Source: Pseudomonas sp. H3(2019)
Lineage (GTDB): Bacteria; Pseudomonadota; Gammaproteobacteria; Pseudomonadales; Pseudomonadaceae
DNA: 64,000 bases
Reading direction: 5' to 3'
Assembly (NCBI RefSeq): GCF_007713465.1
Contig: NZ_VMSG01000015.1
Location: 37,933-101,932, forward strand
Positions 16,891 to 23,534 of this stretch are shown here, piece after piece. The notes below the pieces were generated by a model, which was not told where the DNA came from, ran no database searches, and worked only from the letters and a program-made list of their open reading frames with translations. How positions within the stretch are numbered: the stretch's first letter is position 1; each line of letters begins with the position of its first letter. Both the position numbers and the translations under genes were made by a program.

Positions 16891-17472
16891 TTACAAGCGC
16901 TCGACGACAACCTTATCGATAAAGGCAAAGTTATAGTTTGGGTTCTGCTCATTCGAGAAGCTGAGTGTGGTGTGAGCGGTTGTTGCGGTGAAGTCATACG
17001 TAATGGTGTTCCATACCGTTGCCACTCCTGACGCGGTTGGTGTATTGAAACTGGTCGTTTGCCCCGCCACTTTTACTTGAATAATACCGTCGCCGGAACG
17101 GCCGCCATACTTGGAGTTACCGGCACTAAACGTCAGCCGATATTTTGCACCGATAACGGTTTCAAAATTTTGCTGAATCCCGCCACCGTTCAGATAGGCG
17201 TAGTTGGCGAGGTCAACGATCGCTACACCGTCTGCCGCTACGGAGCTCGGGATCGACGCCGGCATGTTGAAGTATTCCGCACCAGACAGAAAGGTCGTCC
17301 AGCCAGGGATAAAGTTGGTTTTCGCCGGCGTATCCAGAACACAGCTACTGCTGCAACCTGGCTGTTCAAAACTGCCATTGATCAGAAGGTTGGCGGCATA
17401 AGCATTGCTGCCAACGCCTATCAATGCTGCGGACAATGCAAGTGGAGCAATTATTTTATTGAGAACGTTCAT
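16891..17472 (-). CDS. Secreted DUF642-like (choice-of-anchor C type) protein inserted in the tailocin locus
   Basis: The product is 193 residues. The first 26 form a signal peptide (MNVLNKIIAPLALSAALIGV, then NAYA before the cut). The mature part starts ANLLINGSFEQPGC, the N-terminal signature of DUF642 / choice-of-anchor C beta-sandwich proteins, and continues with IPGWTTF. There is a Cys pair (GCSSSC). Such domains are linked to carbohydrate binding. Nothing like it is part of a tail, so it is probably a cargo gene. The start at 17470-17472 is chosen for the signal peptide; a start at 17505 is also possible. The nearby bases look more A/T-rich than the flanks. Confidence 0.75.
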   Translation of the reverse strand: MNVLNKIIAPLALSAALIGVGSNAYAANLLINGSFEQPGCSSSCVLDTPAKTNFIPGWTTFLSGAEYFNMPASIPSSVAADGVAIVDLANYAYLNGGGIQQNFETVIGAKYRLTFSAGNSKYGGRSGDGIIQVKVAGQTTSFNTPTASGVATVWNTITYDFTATTAHTTLSFSNEQNPNYNFAFIDKVVVERL

Positions 17473-17503
17473 GTAGTTACCCATTGAGTTGAATGATTGA
17501 GTC

Positions 17504-17521
17504 ATGCGGTGCTTACCGCAT
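17504..17521. promoter_or_regulatory. Perfect inverted repeat upstream of the DUF642-like gene
   Basis: ATGCGGT and ACCGCAT arms flank a four-base spacer, 32 bases upstream of the chosen start. It could be an operator or a small hairpin in the leader. The trailing sequence has no T-tract on the minus strand, which argues against a terminator. Confidence 0.4.
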
Positions 17522-17648
17522 TCATTTTTCGTTAAGGGAAGTTACCGCCGATGACCCGCATCCTTGCAGGTCGGGGTCGTTGTCTACGCCCCCCGTCAGC
17601 CAGTCCATTGGACTTGTTCTGCGATGATCCTCGTTGCTGCCAATACCA

Positions 17649-17996
17649 TTAACGGTCCTGGCTGGAATCACGCGATGCCACTTCATCGATGCCAATCCGC
17701 TTGGCCGCCCAGCGCTCATACAAGCCGATAGTGACGTCGGCACCGGCCATCGCGGTGAGGCAACCGAAAGCACCGGCGGTCCAGATCGACACGCCGGCGG
17801 CATACAGCAGCATGATGGTCGAGACCCCGCAGACCATGCAGGCCCCGGAGCGCAGCACCAGGCGCCGCAACAATGGCCAGCCGCGAGCGCCCTCCTTGTC
17901 GGCGCGCCACATTTCGCCGGACACCCCGCCGACCACCGCCAGAGCGATGACCAGCCAGATAGGCATGTCCGCTAACGCTTGCTGCTCGTTTGTCAT
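17649..17996 (-). CDS. Tailocin holin
   Basis: The product is 115 residues, starting MTNEQQALADMPIWLVIALA. It has three hydrophobic segments at about 12-27, 48-65 and 68-88, and a charged C-terminus (YERWAAKRIGIDEVASRD), as in class I phage holins of R-pyocin clusters (PA0614 position). It would permeabilise the inner membrane so that the producing cell lyses. GGAGG lies upstream of the ATG at 17994-17996; the longer reading to 18101 lacks this. No endolysin gene is found in the visible part of the locus. Confidence 0.85.
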   Translation of the reverse strand: MTNEQQALADMPIWLVIALAVVGGVSGEMWRADKEGARGWPLLRRLVLRSGACMVCGVSTIMLLYAAGVSIWTAGAFGCLTAMAGADVTIGLYERWAAKRIGIDEVASRDSSQDR

Positions 17997-18074
17997 GTCA
18001 CGCCTCCTGCGTTGATAAATAGGTGATGGGTTTGTGTATTGTTCAAACGTTGTCTCTTGATGTGCCTGACGGTA

Positions 18075-18126
18075 GGTAGGCATTCCAAAAAGCCAGGTCA
18101 CCCGGGCTTTTCAGTAATGCGGTCCT
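18075..18126. repeat. Duplicated hairpin element, copy A
   Basis: It shares GGTAGGCATTCCAAAAAGCC at one end and CGGGCTTTTCAGTAATGCGG plus TCCT at the other with copy B at 18615-18668. Only the hairpin loop region differs. On the minus strand it forms AAAAGCCCGGG...CCTGGCTTTTT, a terminator-like stem, downstream of the orphan fibre-assembly gene. Confidence 0.85.
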
Positions 18127-18161
18127 TCGCACTTTCCGTGAATACGGTCGCCTCAGCTTAC

Positions 18162-18575
18162 TTACGCAAGCTCTGGCCAATTGATGGTCACAGGAAAGCC
18201 AGGTTGTTTATTGACGTTGCTCAGTGCGATGCAGAACTGCTTGTGCGCCAACAGATAGGCTTCATCCGCCGGAGTGGCGATGCCCAACTCGATTTTGAAT
18301 GGCAAAGCTGTAGCCGTCAGACGAGCGTTGGCTTTGTCCAGACGCTTGGTCTTTTCATATCGAAGTTGTTCCGAGAGCGGAGATGGCTGCCATGGAAAGT
18401 CAAAACTGAATGCCCACACACCATCTGTGTTGACCGCATTCCAGGAGTAGTCGACCTGAGTATTAGCGGTAACTTCGACCCACAATTGGTCCGCTGGAAA
18501 CTCTTCGGTGATGGGGTTATTGGTTTCGTAAATGTTGTCGACTTTGCCTTGGGCAATGCGTACGTATTTTTTCAT
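18162..18575 (-). CDS. Orphan tail fibre assembly protein
   Basis: The product is 137 residues, starting MKKYVRIAQGKVDNIYETNN. It carries the pattern of caudoviral tail-fibre assembly chaperones, including QPSPLSEQLRYEKTKRLDKA and a C-terminal GFPVTINWPELA. AAGGA lies seven bases before the ATG at 18573-18575; an ATG at 18581 is too close. No fibre gene adjoins it: it stands between two copies of a hairpin element and upstream of the holin, away from the fibre at 11733. It may be left from a lost fibre cassette, or serve the fibre of the second tailocin in trans. Confidence 0.75.
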   Translation of the reverse strand: MKKYVRIAQGKVDNIYETNNPITEEFPADQLWVEVTANTQVDYSWNAVNTDGVWAFSFDFPWQPSPLSEQLRYEKTKRLDKANARLTATALPFKIELGIATPADEAYLLAHKQFCIALSNVNKQPGFPVTINWPELA

Positions 18576-18614
18576 GTTCATTTCCTTATCGATTTTCCAG
18601 AACTGCCTACATCA

Positions 18615-18668
18615 GGTAGGCATTCCAAAAAGCCCGGCGTCTGCCGGGCTTTTCAGTAATGCGGTCCT
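18615..18668. repeat. Duplicated hairpin element, copy B
   Basis: It contains the perfect stem AAAAGCCCGGC / GCCGGGCTTTT around a short loop, a good terminator on either strand, with the same outer sequences as copy A (18075-18126). The pair brackets the orphan fibre-assembly gene. The element also supplies the last codons and stop of the small leader ORF at 18653-18820. Confidence 0.85.
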
Positions 18669-18820
18669 GCTATCTGATCTTTCGGCGCTACTGGCGCGGT
18701 ACAGATCCATTCAAATTGTTCCTCCGACCGCGACCCTGTCCGCCGGATAACTGCTTCTGGTGCTTTACGCTGCACACCCGGGTCAGTTGCCAACCCTCTG
18801 AACCGTTGAGGCCGGTTCAT
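18653..18820 (-). CDS. Possible small leader ORF of the tailocin operon
   Basis: This is an ORF of 55 residues, starting MNRPQRFRGLATDPGVQRKA and ending in ...QIAGPHY. AAGG lies five bases before the ATG. It is the first reading frame after the promoter at 18884-18912, so the transcript would cover it. I recognise no family. Its last codons come from hairpin element copy B, so it may be only a chance frame. A longer reading to 18925 would start upstream of the predicted transcript start and is not supported. Confidence 0.3.
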   Translation of the reverse strand: MNRPQRFRGLATDPGVQRKAPEAVIRRTGSRSEEQFEWICTAPVAPKDQIAGPHY

Positions 18821-18883
18821 CGCTGCCTTTGCTGTGGAACTAAAGAGCTTCGTGGCGAGCCGTTGTTGAGCGGCTCGGGACAA

Positions 18884-18912
18884 ATAATATGCATTGATGC
18901 ATACGCAGTCAA
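18884..18912 (-). promoter_or_regulatory. Sigma70-type promoter for the tailocin operon
   Basis: The minus strand reads TTGACT (18912-18907), 17 bases, then TATTAT (18889-18884), close to the ideal -35 / -10 pair. It lies between the repressor gene and the tailocin genes and points towards them. TGCATAA-type repeats overlap both the spacer and the region upstream. Confidence 0.75.
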
Positions 18913-18956
18913 TGCATAAACGCAATTATTTATGCGTTGAAAATGCACGGACGCAT
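18888..18956. promoter_or_regulatory. Probable repressor operators at the tailocin promoter
   Basis: ATGCAT-TG-ATGCAT lies between the -35 and -10 boxes. Just upstream, CAATGCATAAA and TTTATGCGTTG form an inverted repeat with an 8-base centre (18911-18940). Further GCAC/GCATG half-sites follow. The same TGCATAA word recurs around the repressor gene's own start. Binding by the adjacent PrtR-like repressor is inferred. Confidence 0.6.
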
Positions 18957-18998
18957 GAAAGCCCCGTAAACAAAGGGTGGGGTGGTTTTCTTCAGGCG

Positions 18999-19026
18999 AA
19001 AAAAAACCCGCCTGATAGCGGGTTTT
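18999..19026 (-). terminator. Rho-independent terminator of the repressor gene
   Basis: On the minus strand AAAACCCGC, a short loop and GCGGGTTTT are followed by more T, right after the stop of the repressor gene and before the tailocin promoter. Confidence 0.85.
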
Positions 19027-19042
19027 ATCTGACAGCTAAGGG

Positions 19043-19786
19043 TTAGCGGGCGTACATGCCCCACCAGAAGACATGGCCGAGGATGACAATCTGCTCTTCC
19101 TGGATTTCCTGGAAGGTGTAGTCCTCATCCGGGTGTTCATCGCGATTGAAGCTACGCAGACGAATACCGGTTGGCAGACGATAGAGCTGCTTCACCCGCA
19201 GTTGACCGTTATGGTTGATGGCATACAGATCACCATCAACGATGTCGCCAATCCCGGACTTTCCGGCGTTGACCCCGACCGTCGCGCCATCGCGCAGCAC
19301 CGGCAACATGCTGTTGCCGCGCACGGTCACGCATTTGGCCTGGTCGAACTGCACACCGTTATGCCGCAAGCTGCGCTTGCCGAAGCGCAAGCTTGAGCGC
19401 TCGCTTTCTTCGATGACGAATCTTCCTGATCCAGCAGCCAATTCAACCTCGCGAAGAAAGGGGACCGAGACCTCGTCGTCATCGACGGGGGTATCGTCAT
19501 CCCACAGGCTTATGTCCTTGAGTTCCGAATGCGACTCTTCGCGTGCAGGCGCATTGGCCGGCGCTACATCGGCGCGGCCACGCAACAGGTCAGTGCTCAC
19601 ACGGAAGTACTCGGCGATCTTCGAGATGTGTTTATCCGAAGGATCGACAATCTTCCCGCTGAGAATCCGCGAGAGGGTAGATTGAGGCACGCCGGTGCGA
19701 CGGTGAAGCTCCGTGGGGGAGATTCCGTGCTGATCGAGCAGCGCTCTTAAGACGGTAGAAACATTGCGTTTTTGCATAGCGTGCAT
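19043..19786 (-). CDS. prtR: CI/LexA-like tailocin repressor (PrtR-like)
   Basis: The product is 247 residues, starting MHAMQKRNVSTVLRALLDQH. The N-terminal Cro/CI helix-turn-helix (TGVPQSTLSRILSGKIVDPS, about residues 30-50) is followed by a linker and a C-terminal S24 peptidase domain (VTVRGNSMLPVLRDGATVGV) with the Ser of GNSM. Such repressors cleave themselves after RecA activation, so DNA damage switches on the tailocin; that is known for PrtR of R-pyocins and inferred here. The ATG at 19784-19786 is preferred; the reading to 19813 would need TTG, and the ATG at 19777 is also possible. It is divergent from mutS. Confidence 0.88.
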   Translation of the reverse strand: MHAMQKRNVSTVLRALLDQHGISPTELHRRTGVPQSTLSRILSGKIVDPSDKHISKIAEYFRVSTDLLRGRADVAPANAPAREESHSELKDISLWDDDTPVDDDEVSVPFLREVELAAGSGRFVIEESERSSLRFGKRSLRHNGVQFDQAKCVTVRGNSMLPVLRDGATVGVNAGKSGIGDIVDGDLYAINHNGQLRVKQLYRLPTGIRLRSFNRDEHPDEDYTFQEIQEEQIVILGHVFWWGMYAR

Positions 19787-19853
19787 AGTGCTTGTTCTTT
19801 TCGAAGATGACAAATGCTGTTTTGCATAATCAGTGCATAAACCGCTGAAATGC
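19774..19853. promoter_or_regulatory. TGCATA-type repeats around the repressor start
   Basis: TGCATAG-CG-TGCATAG lies at the start codon and TTGCATAATCAGTGCATAA upstream (19821-19840), the same word as at the tailocin promoter. This suggests autoregulation. The region also lies in front of mutS. Confidence 0.5.
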
Positions 19854-19975
19854 GCAGTGGGCCTTTCATCCCTGCGTAGGTCGGACTGCCCATGGTAACC
19901 TTGCGCCCATCGCGGAAAAGCCGGGCCAACGTCCCTCTTTTGCCCCCCCTTTCAACGAATTCGCCTGATTACCTG

Positions 19976-22555
19976 ATGAATAAAGCACTCTCCGATCTGT
20001 CTTCCCACACCCCGATGATGCAGCAGTACTGGCGTCTGAAGAACCAGCACCCTGACCAGTTGATGTTCTACCGCATGGGTGACTTCTACGAGATCTTCTA
20101 TGAAGACGCGAAGAAGGCCGCCAAGTTGCTGGACATCACCCTGACTGCCCGTGGGCAATCGGCCGGGCAGGCGATTCCGATGTGCGGGATTCCTTACCAC
20201 GCTGCGGAAGGTTACCTGGCGAAACTGGTCAAGCTCGGTGAGTCGGTGGTGATCTGTGAACAGGTCGGCGACCCGGCGACCAGCAAAGGTCCGGTAGATC
20301 GTCAGGTGGTACGGATCATCACCCCTGGCACCGTCAGCGATGAAGCACTGCTGGACGAGCGCCGCGACAACCTGATCGCCGCCGTGCTGGGTGACGAGCG
20401 CCTGTTCGGCCTGGCCGTGCTGGACATCACCAGCGGCAACTTCAGCGTGCTGGAGATCAAAGGCTGGGAGAACCTGCTGGCGGAGCTGGAGCGGGTCAAT
20501 CCGGTCGAGCTGATGATTCCGGATGACTGGCCAAAAGACCTGCCGGCCGAGAAGCGTCGTGGCGTTCGTCGTCGTGCACCGTGGGATTTCGAGCGTGATT
20601 CGGCGCTGAAAAGTCTTTGCCAGCAATTTTCCACCCAGGACCTCAAAGGTTTTGGCTGCGAGAACCTGACCCTGGCCATCGGTGCCGCCGGTTGCCTGCT
20701 GAGCTACGCCAAGGAAACCCAGCGCACCGCCCTGCCGCATTTGCGCAGCCTGCGTCATGAGCGTCTGGACGATACCGTGGTGCTGGACGGTGCGAGCCGT
20801 CGCAACCTGGAGCTGGACACCAACCTTGCCGGTGGCCGTGAAAACACCCTGCAATCGGTGGTCGACCGTTGCCAGACCGCCATGGGCAGCCGCTTGCTGA
20901 CCCGTTGGTTGAATCGTCCGCTGCGCGACTTGAACGTGCTGCTGGCACGCCAGACCTCGATCACCTGCCTGCTCGACGGTTACCGCTTCGAGAAACTCCA
21001 ACCGCAGTTGAAAGAGATCGGGGACATCGAGCGGATTCTGGCGCGTATCGGCCTGCGTAACGCTCGCCCTCGTGACCTGGCTCGCCTGCGCGACGCCCTC
21101 GGTGCCCTGCCAGAACTGCAAGTGGCGATGACCGAGCTTGAGGCGCCACACCTACACCAACTGGCCGTGACCACCAGCACCTATCCCGAGCTGGCCGCCC
21201 TCCTGGAAAAAGCCATCATCGACAACCCGCCTGCGGTGATCCGTGACGGTGGCGTGTTGAAAACCGGTTACGACGCCGAGCTCGACGAGCTGCAATCGCT
21301 GAGCGAAAACGCCGGACAATTCCTGATCGACCTCGAAGCCCGCGAGAAGGCGCGTACCGGCCTGGCCAACCTGAAAGTCGGCTACAACCGGATTCACGGC
21401 TACTTCATCGAGTTGCCAAGCAAGCAAGCCGAGCAGGCGCCGGCCGATTACATCCGGCGCCAGACCCTCAAGGGTGCCGAGCGTTTCATCACGCCAGAAC
21501 TCAAAGCCTTCGAAGACAAGGCCCTGTCGGCCAAGAGCCGCGCGCTGGCCCGCGAGAAGATGCTTTACGAAGCCCTGCTCGAAGACCTGATCAGCCAACT
21601 GCCACCTCTGCAGGACACTGCCGCGGCACTGGCCGAGCTGGACGTCTTGAGCAACCTGGCAGAGCGTGCGCTGAACCTGGACCTGAACTGCCCTCGGTTC
21701 GTCAGCGAGCCGTGCATGCGCATCAGCCAGGGCCGTCACCCGGTGGTTGAACAAGTATTGACCACGCCGTTCGTGGCCAACGACCTGAGCCTGGACGACA
21801 GCACGCGGATGCTGGTGATTACTGGCCCGAACATGGGCGGTAAATCCACTTACATGCGGCAAACCGCGCTGATCGTGCTGCTGGCGCATATCGGTAGCTT
21901 CGTGCCCGCCGCCAGCTGCGAATTGTCGCTGGTGGACCGGATTTTCACCCGGATCGGCTCCAGTGATGACCTGGCCGGTGGTCGTTCGACCTTCATGGTC
22001 GAGATGAGCGAAACCGCGAACATCCTGCACAACGCCACCGAACGCAGCCTGGTGCTGATGGACGAAGTCGGCCGCGGCACCAGCACCTTCGACGGCCTTT
22101 CGCTGGCTTGGGCTGCGGCCGAGCGTCTGGCTCAGCTGCGCGCTTATACGCTGTTCGCCACCCACTACTTCGAGCTGACGGTACTGCCGGAAAGCCAGCC
22201 GCTGGTGGCCAACGTCCACCTCAATGCCACCGAGCACAACGAGCGCATCGTATTCCTCCACCACGTATTGCCTGGCCCTGCCAGCCAGAGCTACGGATTG
22301 GCGGTTGCGCAACTGGCCGGCGTCCCCACCGAGGTGATTGTGCGGGCTCGCGAGCATCTGGGTCGACTGGAAGCCACGGCGCTGCCTCACGAAACGGCGC
22401 AACCAAGCAAAGGCAAACCGGCCGCCCCGCAGCAGAGCGATATGTTCGCCAGCCTGCCGCATCCAGTGCTCGATGAACTTGCCAAGCTTAATCTGGATGA
22501 CATGACCCCGCGTAAGGCGCTGGAAATGCTCTATACATTAAAGACACGGATCTAA
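19976..22555 (+). CDS. mutS: DNA mismatch repair protein MutS
   Basis: The product is 859 residues, starting MNKALSDLSSHTPMMQQYWR. The mismatch-contacting F-x-E is in GDFYE (Phe37, Glu39). The Walker A motif GPNMGGKS is at 617-624, followed by DEVGRGTSTFDG. MutS finds mispairs and recruits MutL. The length equals other Pseudomonas MutS proteins (855-863). The ATG at 19976 is chosen by homology although its ribosome site is weak. The tailocin repressor is divergent on the left and fdxA follows on the right. This is the border of the tailocin insertion site. Confidence 0.98.
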   Translation: MNKALSDLSSHTPMMQQYWRLKNQHPDQLMFYRMGDFYEIFYEDAKKAAKLLDITLTARGQSAGQAIPMCGIPYHAAEGYLAKLVKLGESVVICEQVGDPATSKGPVDRQVVRIITPGTVSDEALLDERRDNLIAAVLGDERLFGLAVLDITSGNFSVLEIKGWENLLAELERVNPVELMIPDDWPKDLPAEKRRGVRRRAPWDFERDSALKSLCQQFSTQDLKGFGCENLTLAIGAAGCLLSYAKETQRTALPHLRSLRHERLDDTVVLDGASRRNLELDTNLAGGRENTLQSVVDRCQTAMGSRLLTRWLNRPLRDLNVLLARQTSITCLLDGYRFEKLQPQLKEIGDIERILARIGLRNARPRDLARLRDALGALPELQVAMTELEAPHLHQLAVTTSTYPELAALLEKAIIDNPPAVIRDGGVLKTGYDAELDELQSLSENAGQFLIDLEAREKARTGLANLKVGYNRIHGYFIELPSKQAEQAPADYIRRQTLKGAERFITPELKAFEDKALSAKSRALAREKMLYEALLEDLISQLPPLQDTAAALAELDVLSNLAERALNLDLNCPRFVSEPCMRISQGRHPVVEQVLTTPFVANDLSLDDSTRMLVITGPNMGGKSTYMRQTALIVLLAHIGSFVPAASCELSLVDRIFTRIGSSDDLAGGRSTFMVEMSETANILHNATERSLVLMDEVGRGTSTFDGLSLAWAAAERLAQLRAYTLFATHYFELTVLPESQPLVANVHLNATEHNERIVFLHHVLPGPASQSYGLAVAQLAGVPTEVIVRAREHLGRLEATALPHETAQPSKGKPAAPQQSDMFASLPHPVLDELAKLNLDDMTPRKALEMLYTLKTRI

Positions 22556-22588
22556 CGCACTGGCCTGCAAGCTGTTAGAATCTCGCGC

Positions 22589-22641
22589 GGTTTGGGATGC
22601 CGCAGGCAAATAGCCTGGTCTGCAGATATCGCTCCCAAACC
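22589..22641 (+). promoter_or_regulatory. Structured leader upstream of fdxA
   Basis: GGTTTGGGA (22589-22597) and TCCCAAACC (22633-22641) are perfect complements and enclose a second small stem, CAGGC-AAATA-GCCTG. They lie between mutS and fdxA, 56 bases before the fdxA start. It could be an mRNA leader fold; no known riboswitch is recognised. Confidence 0.4.
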
Positions 22642-22696
22642 TGGCGACCCCACCGTGAAGGGGCGCAGCACGCCGCCGCCTGAGGAGAGAATTAGA

Positions 22697-23020
22697 ATGA
22701 CCTTCGTCGTCACCGACAACTGCATCAAGTGCAAGTACACCGACTGCGTAGAAGTGTGTCCGGTGGACTGCTTTTACGAAGGCCCGAACTTCCTGGTGAT
22801 TCACCCGGATGAGTGCATCGACTGCGCCCTGTGCGAACCAGAATGCCCTGCTGTGGCCATCTTTTCCGAAGACGAAGTCCCGAGTGAGATGCAAGAGTTC
22901 ATTCAGCTGAACGTTGATCTGGCCGAGATCTGGCCCAACATCACTGAAAAGAAAGATCCGCTGCCAGATGCGGCGGAGTTTGATGGCGTTAAAGGCAAGA
23001 TCAAAGACCTCGCTCGCTGA
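22697..23020 (+). CDS. fdxA: Seven-iron ferredoxin FdxA
   Basis: The product is 107 residues, starting MTFVVTDNCIKCKYTDCVEV. The first cluster set C9-C12-C17-C21 with P22, C25, and the second CIDCALCEPECP, match the 3Fe-4S/4Fe-4S ferredoxins of the Azotobacter FdI type (about 106 residues). It is a low-potential electron carrier. The ATG at 22697 has GAGGAGAG upstream. It sits between mutS and rsmZ/rpoS, the usual Pseudomonas place, and ends in a strong terminator. Confidence 0.97.
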   Translation: MTFVVTDNCIKCKYTDCVEVCPVDCFYEGPNFLVIHPDECIDCALCEPECPAVAIFSEDEVPSEMQEFIQLNVDLAEIWPNITEKKDPLPDAAEFDGVKGKIKDLAR

Positions 23021-23037
23021 TCATTGTTGCGCTCTTG

Positions 23038-23061
23038 AAAAGGCCCCTTGCGGGCCTTTTT
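23038..23061 (+). terminator. Rho-independent terminator of fdxA
   Basis: AAAGGCCC, a short loop and GGGCCTTT are followed by TT, 18 bases after the fdxA stop. Confidence 0.9.
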
Positions 23062-23095
23062 GCGTTTCAGGGGTTGCGATCCTTTTCTACAGGCA

Positions 23096-23226
23096 AAAAA
23101 AAGGGGCGGTATGACCCGCCCACATTTTTTCCCTATTCCTTGTGTTCCTTTTCATCGTCCTGATGAATCACGTCCTTGCGATGTTCCTTGACCATCATCC
23201 TTAATGGCTGTGTCTATCCGTCGACA
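23096..23226 (-). ncRNA. rsmZ: RsmZ, small RNA that sequesters RsmA/RsmE
   Basis: The minus strand from 23226 reads TGTCGACGGATAGACACAGC, as in RsmZ of P. fluorescens/protegens. It carries at least seven GGA motifs (ACGGATA, AAGGATG, AAGGAAC, AAGGACG, CAGGACG, AAGGAAC, AAGGAAT), several in predicted hairpin loops. It ends in GGGCGG...CCGCCCC and a run of T. RsmZ binds CsrA/RsmA-type repressors and frees target mRNAs for secondary metabolism and biocontrol. Its place between fdxA and rpoS is the known one. The 5' end is by similarity and could differ by a few bases. A 20-21 codon frame inside it is taken as chance. Confidence 0.92.
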
Positions 23227-23399
23227 CAGGGCTGATATTAAAGAGTTCCCCGGCAAGAGCAATCACCTGCCACGGGTAAACCCGAATGAAACGACATGTT
23301 TATCTATAAAAAATATCATTATAAATCAACAATTTACATAATTAAGCCAACAAAAATAGACGACCACCACCCGGTAGAAAAACCGAACACTTACGAAAG

Positions 23400-23417
23400 A
23401 GTAAGCCATGGCTTACG
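23400..23417 (-). promoter_or_regulatory. GacA-type upstream activating sequence of rsmZ
   Basis: The minus strand reads CGTAAGCCATGGCTTACT, matching the TGTAAG-N6-CTTACA box needed for GacA control of rsm RNAs. It lies about 180 bases before the predicted rsmZ start, with an A/T-rich stretch between, as known for rsmZ in P. protegens CHA0. Confidence 0.85.
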
Positions 23418-23481
23418 TTAACCTGCGAAAGCGTCCGAATAGCTCTTACGAAGCTTAAACAGCCTATCAATCGGCGAATAA

Positions 23482-23510
23482 CAAAAAGCCCCGAAACAGA
23501 CGGGGCTTAT
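23482..23510 (-). terminator. Rho-independent terminator of rpoS
   Basis: On the minus strand AAGCCCCG, a loop and CGGGGCTT are followed by TTTG, 25 bases after the rpoS stop. Confidence 0.88.
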
Positions 23511-23534
23511 TGTTATCAGGCGAACGCGCTCCTG

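Noticed and set aside
18659..18919. An 86-codon plus-strand frame opposite the tailocin promoter
   Set aside because: No ribosome site, Cys-rich product without relatives known to me, and it covers the operator region.
1..19786. A complete prophage
   Set aside because: Only tail, regulation and lysis genes are seen; there are no capsid, portal, terminase, integrase or replication genes in the visible part, and no tRNA attachment site.
23133..23198. A 21-codon frame MMVKEHRKDVIHQDDEKEHK on the minus strand with AAGG before it
   Set aside because: It lies inside rsmZ; the AAGGA/AGGA words are the RsmA-binding motifs that only look like ribosome sites and Lys/Glu codons.
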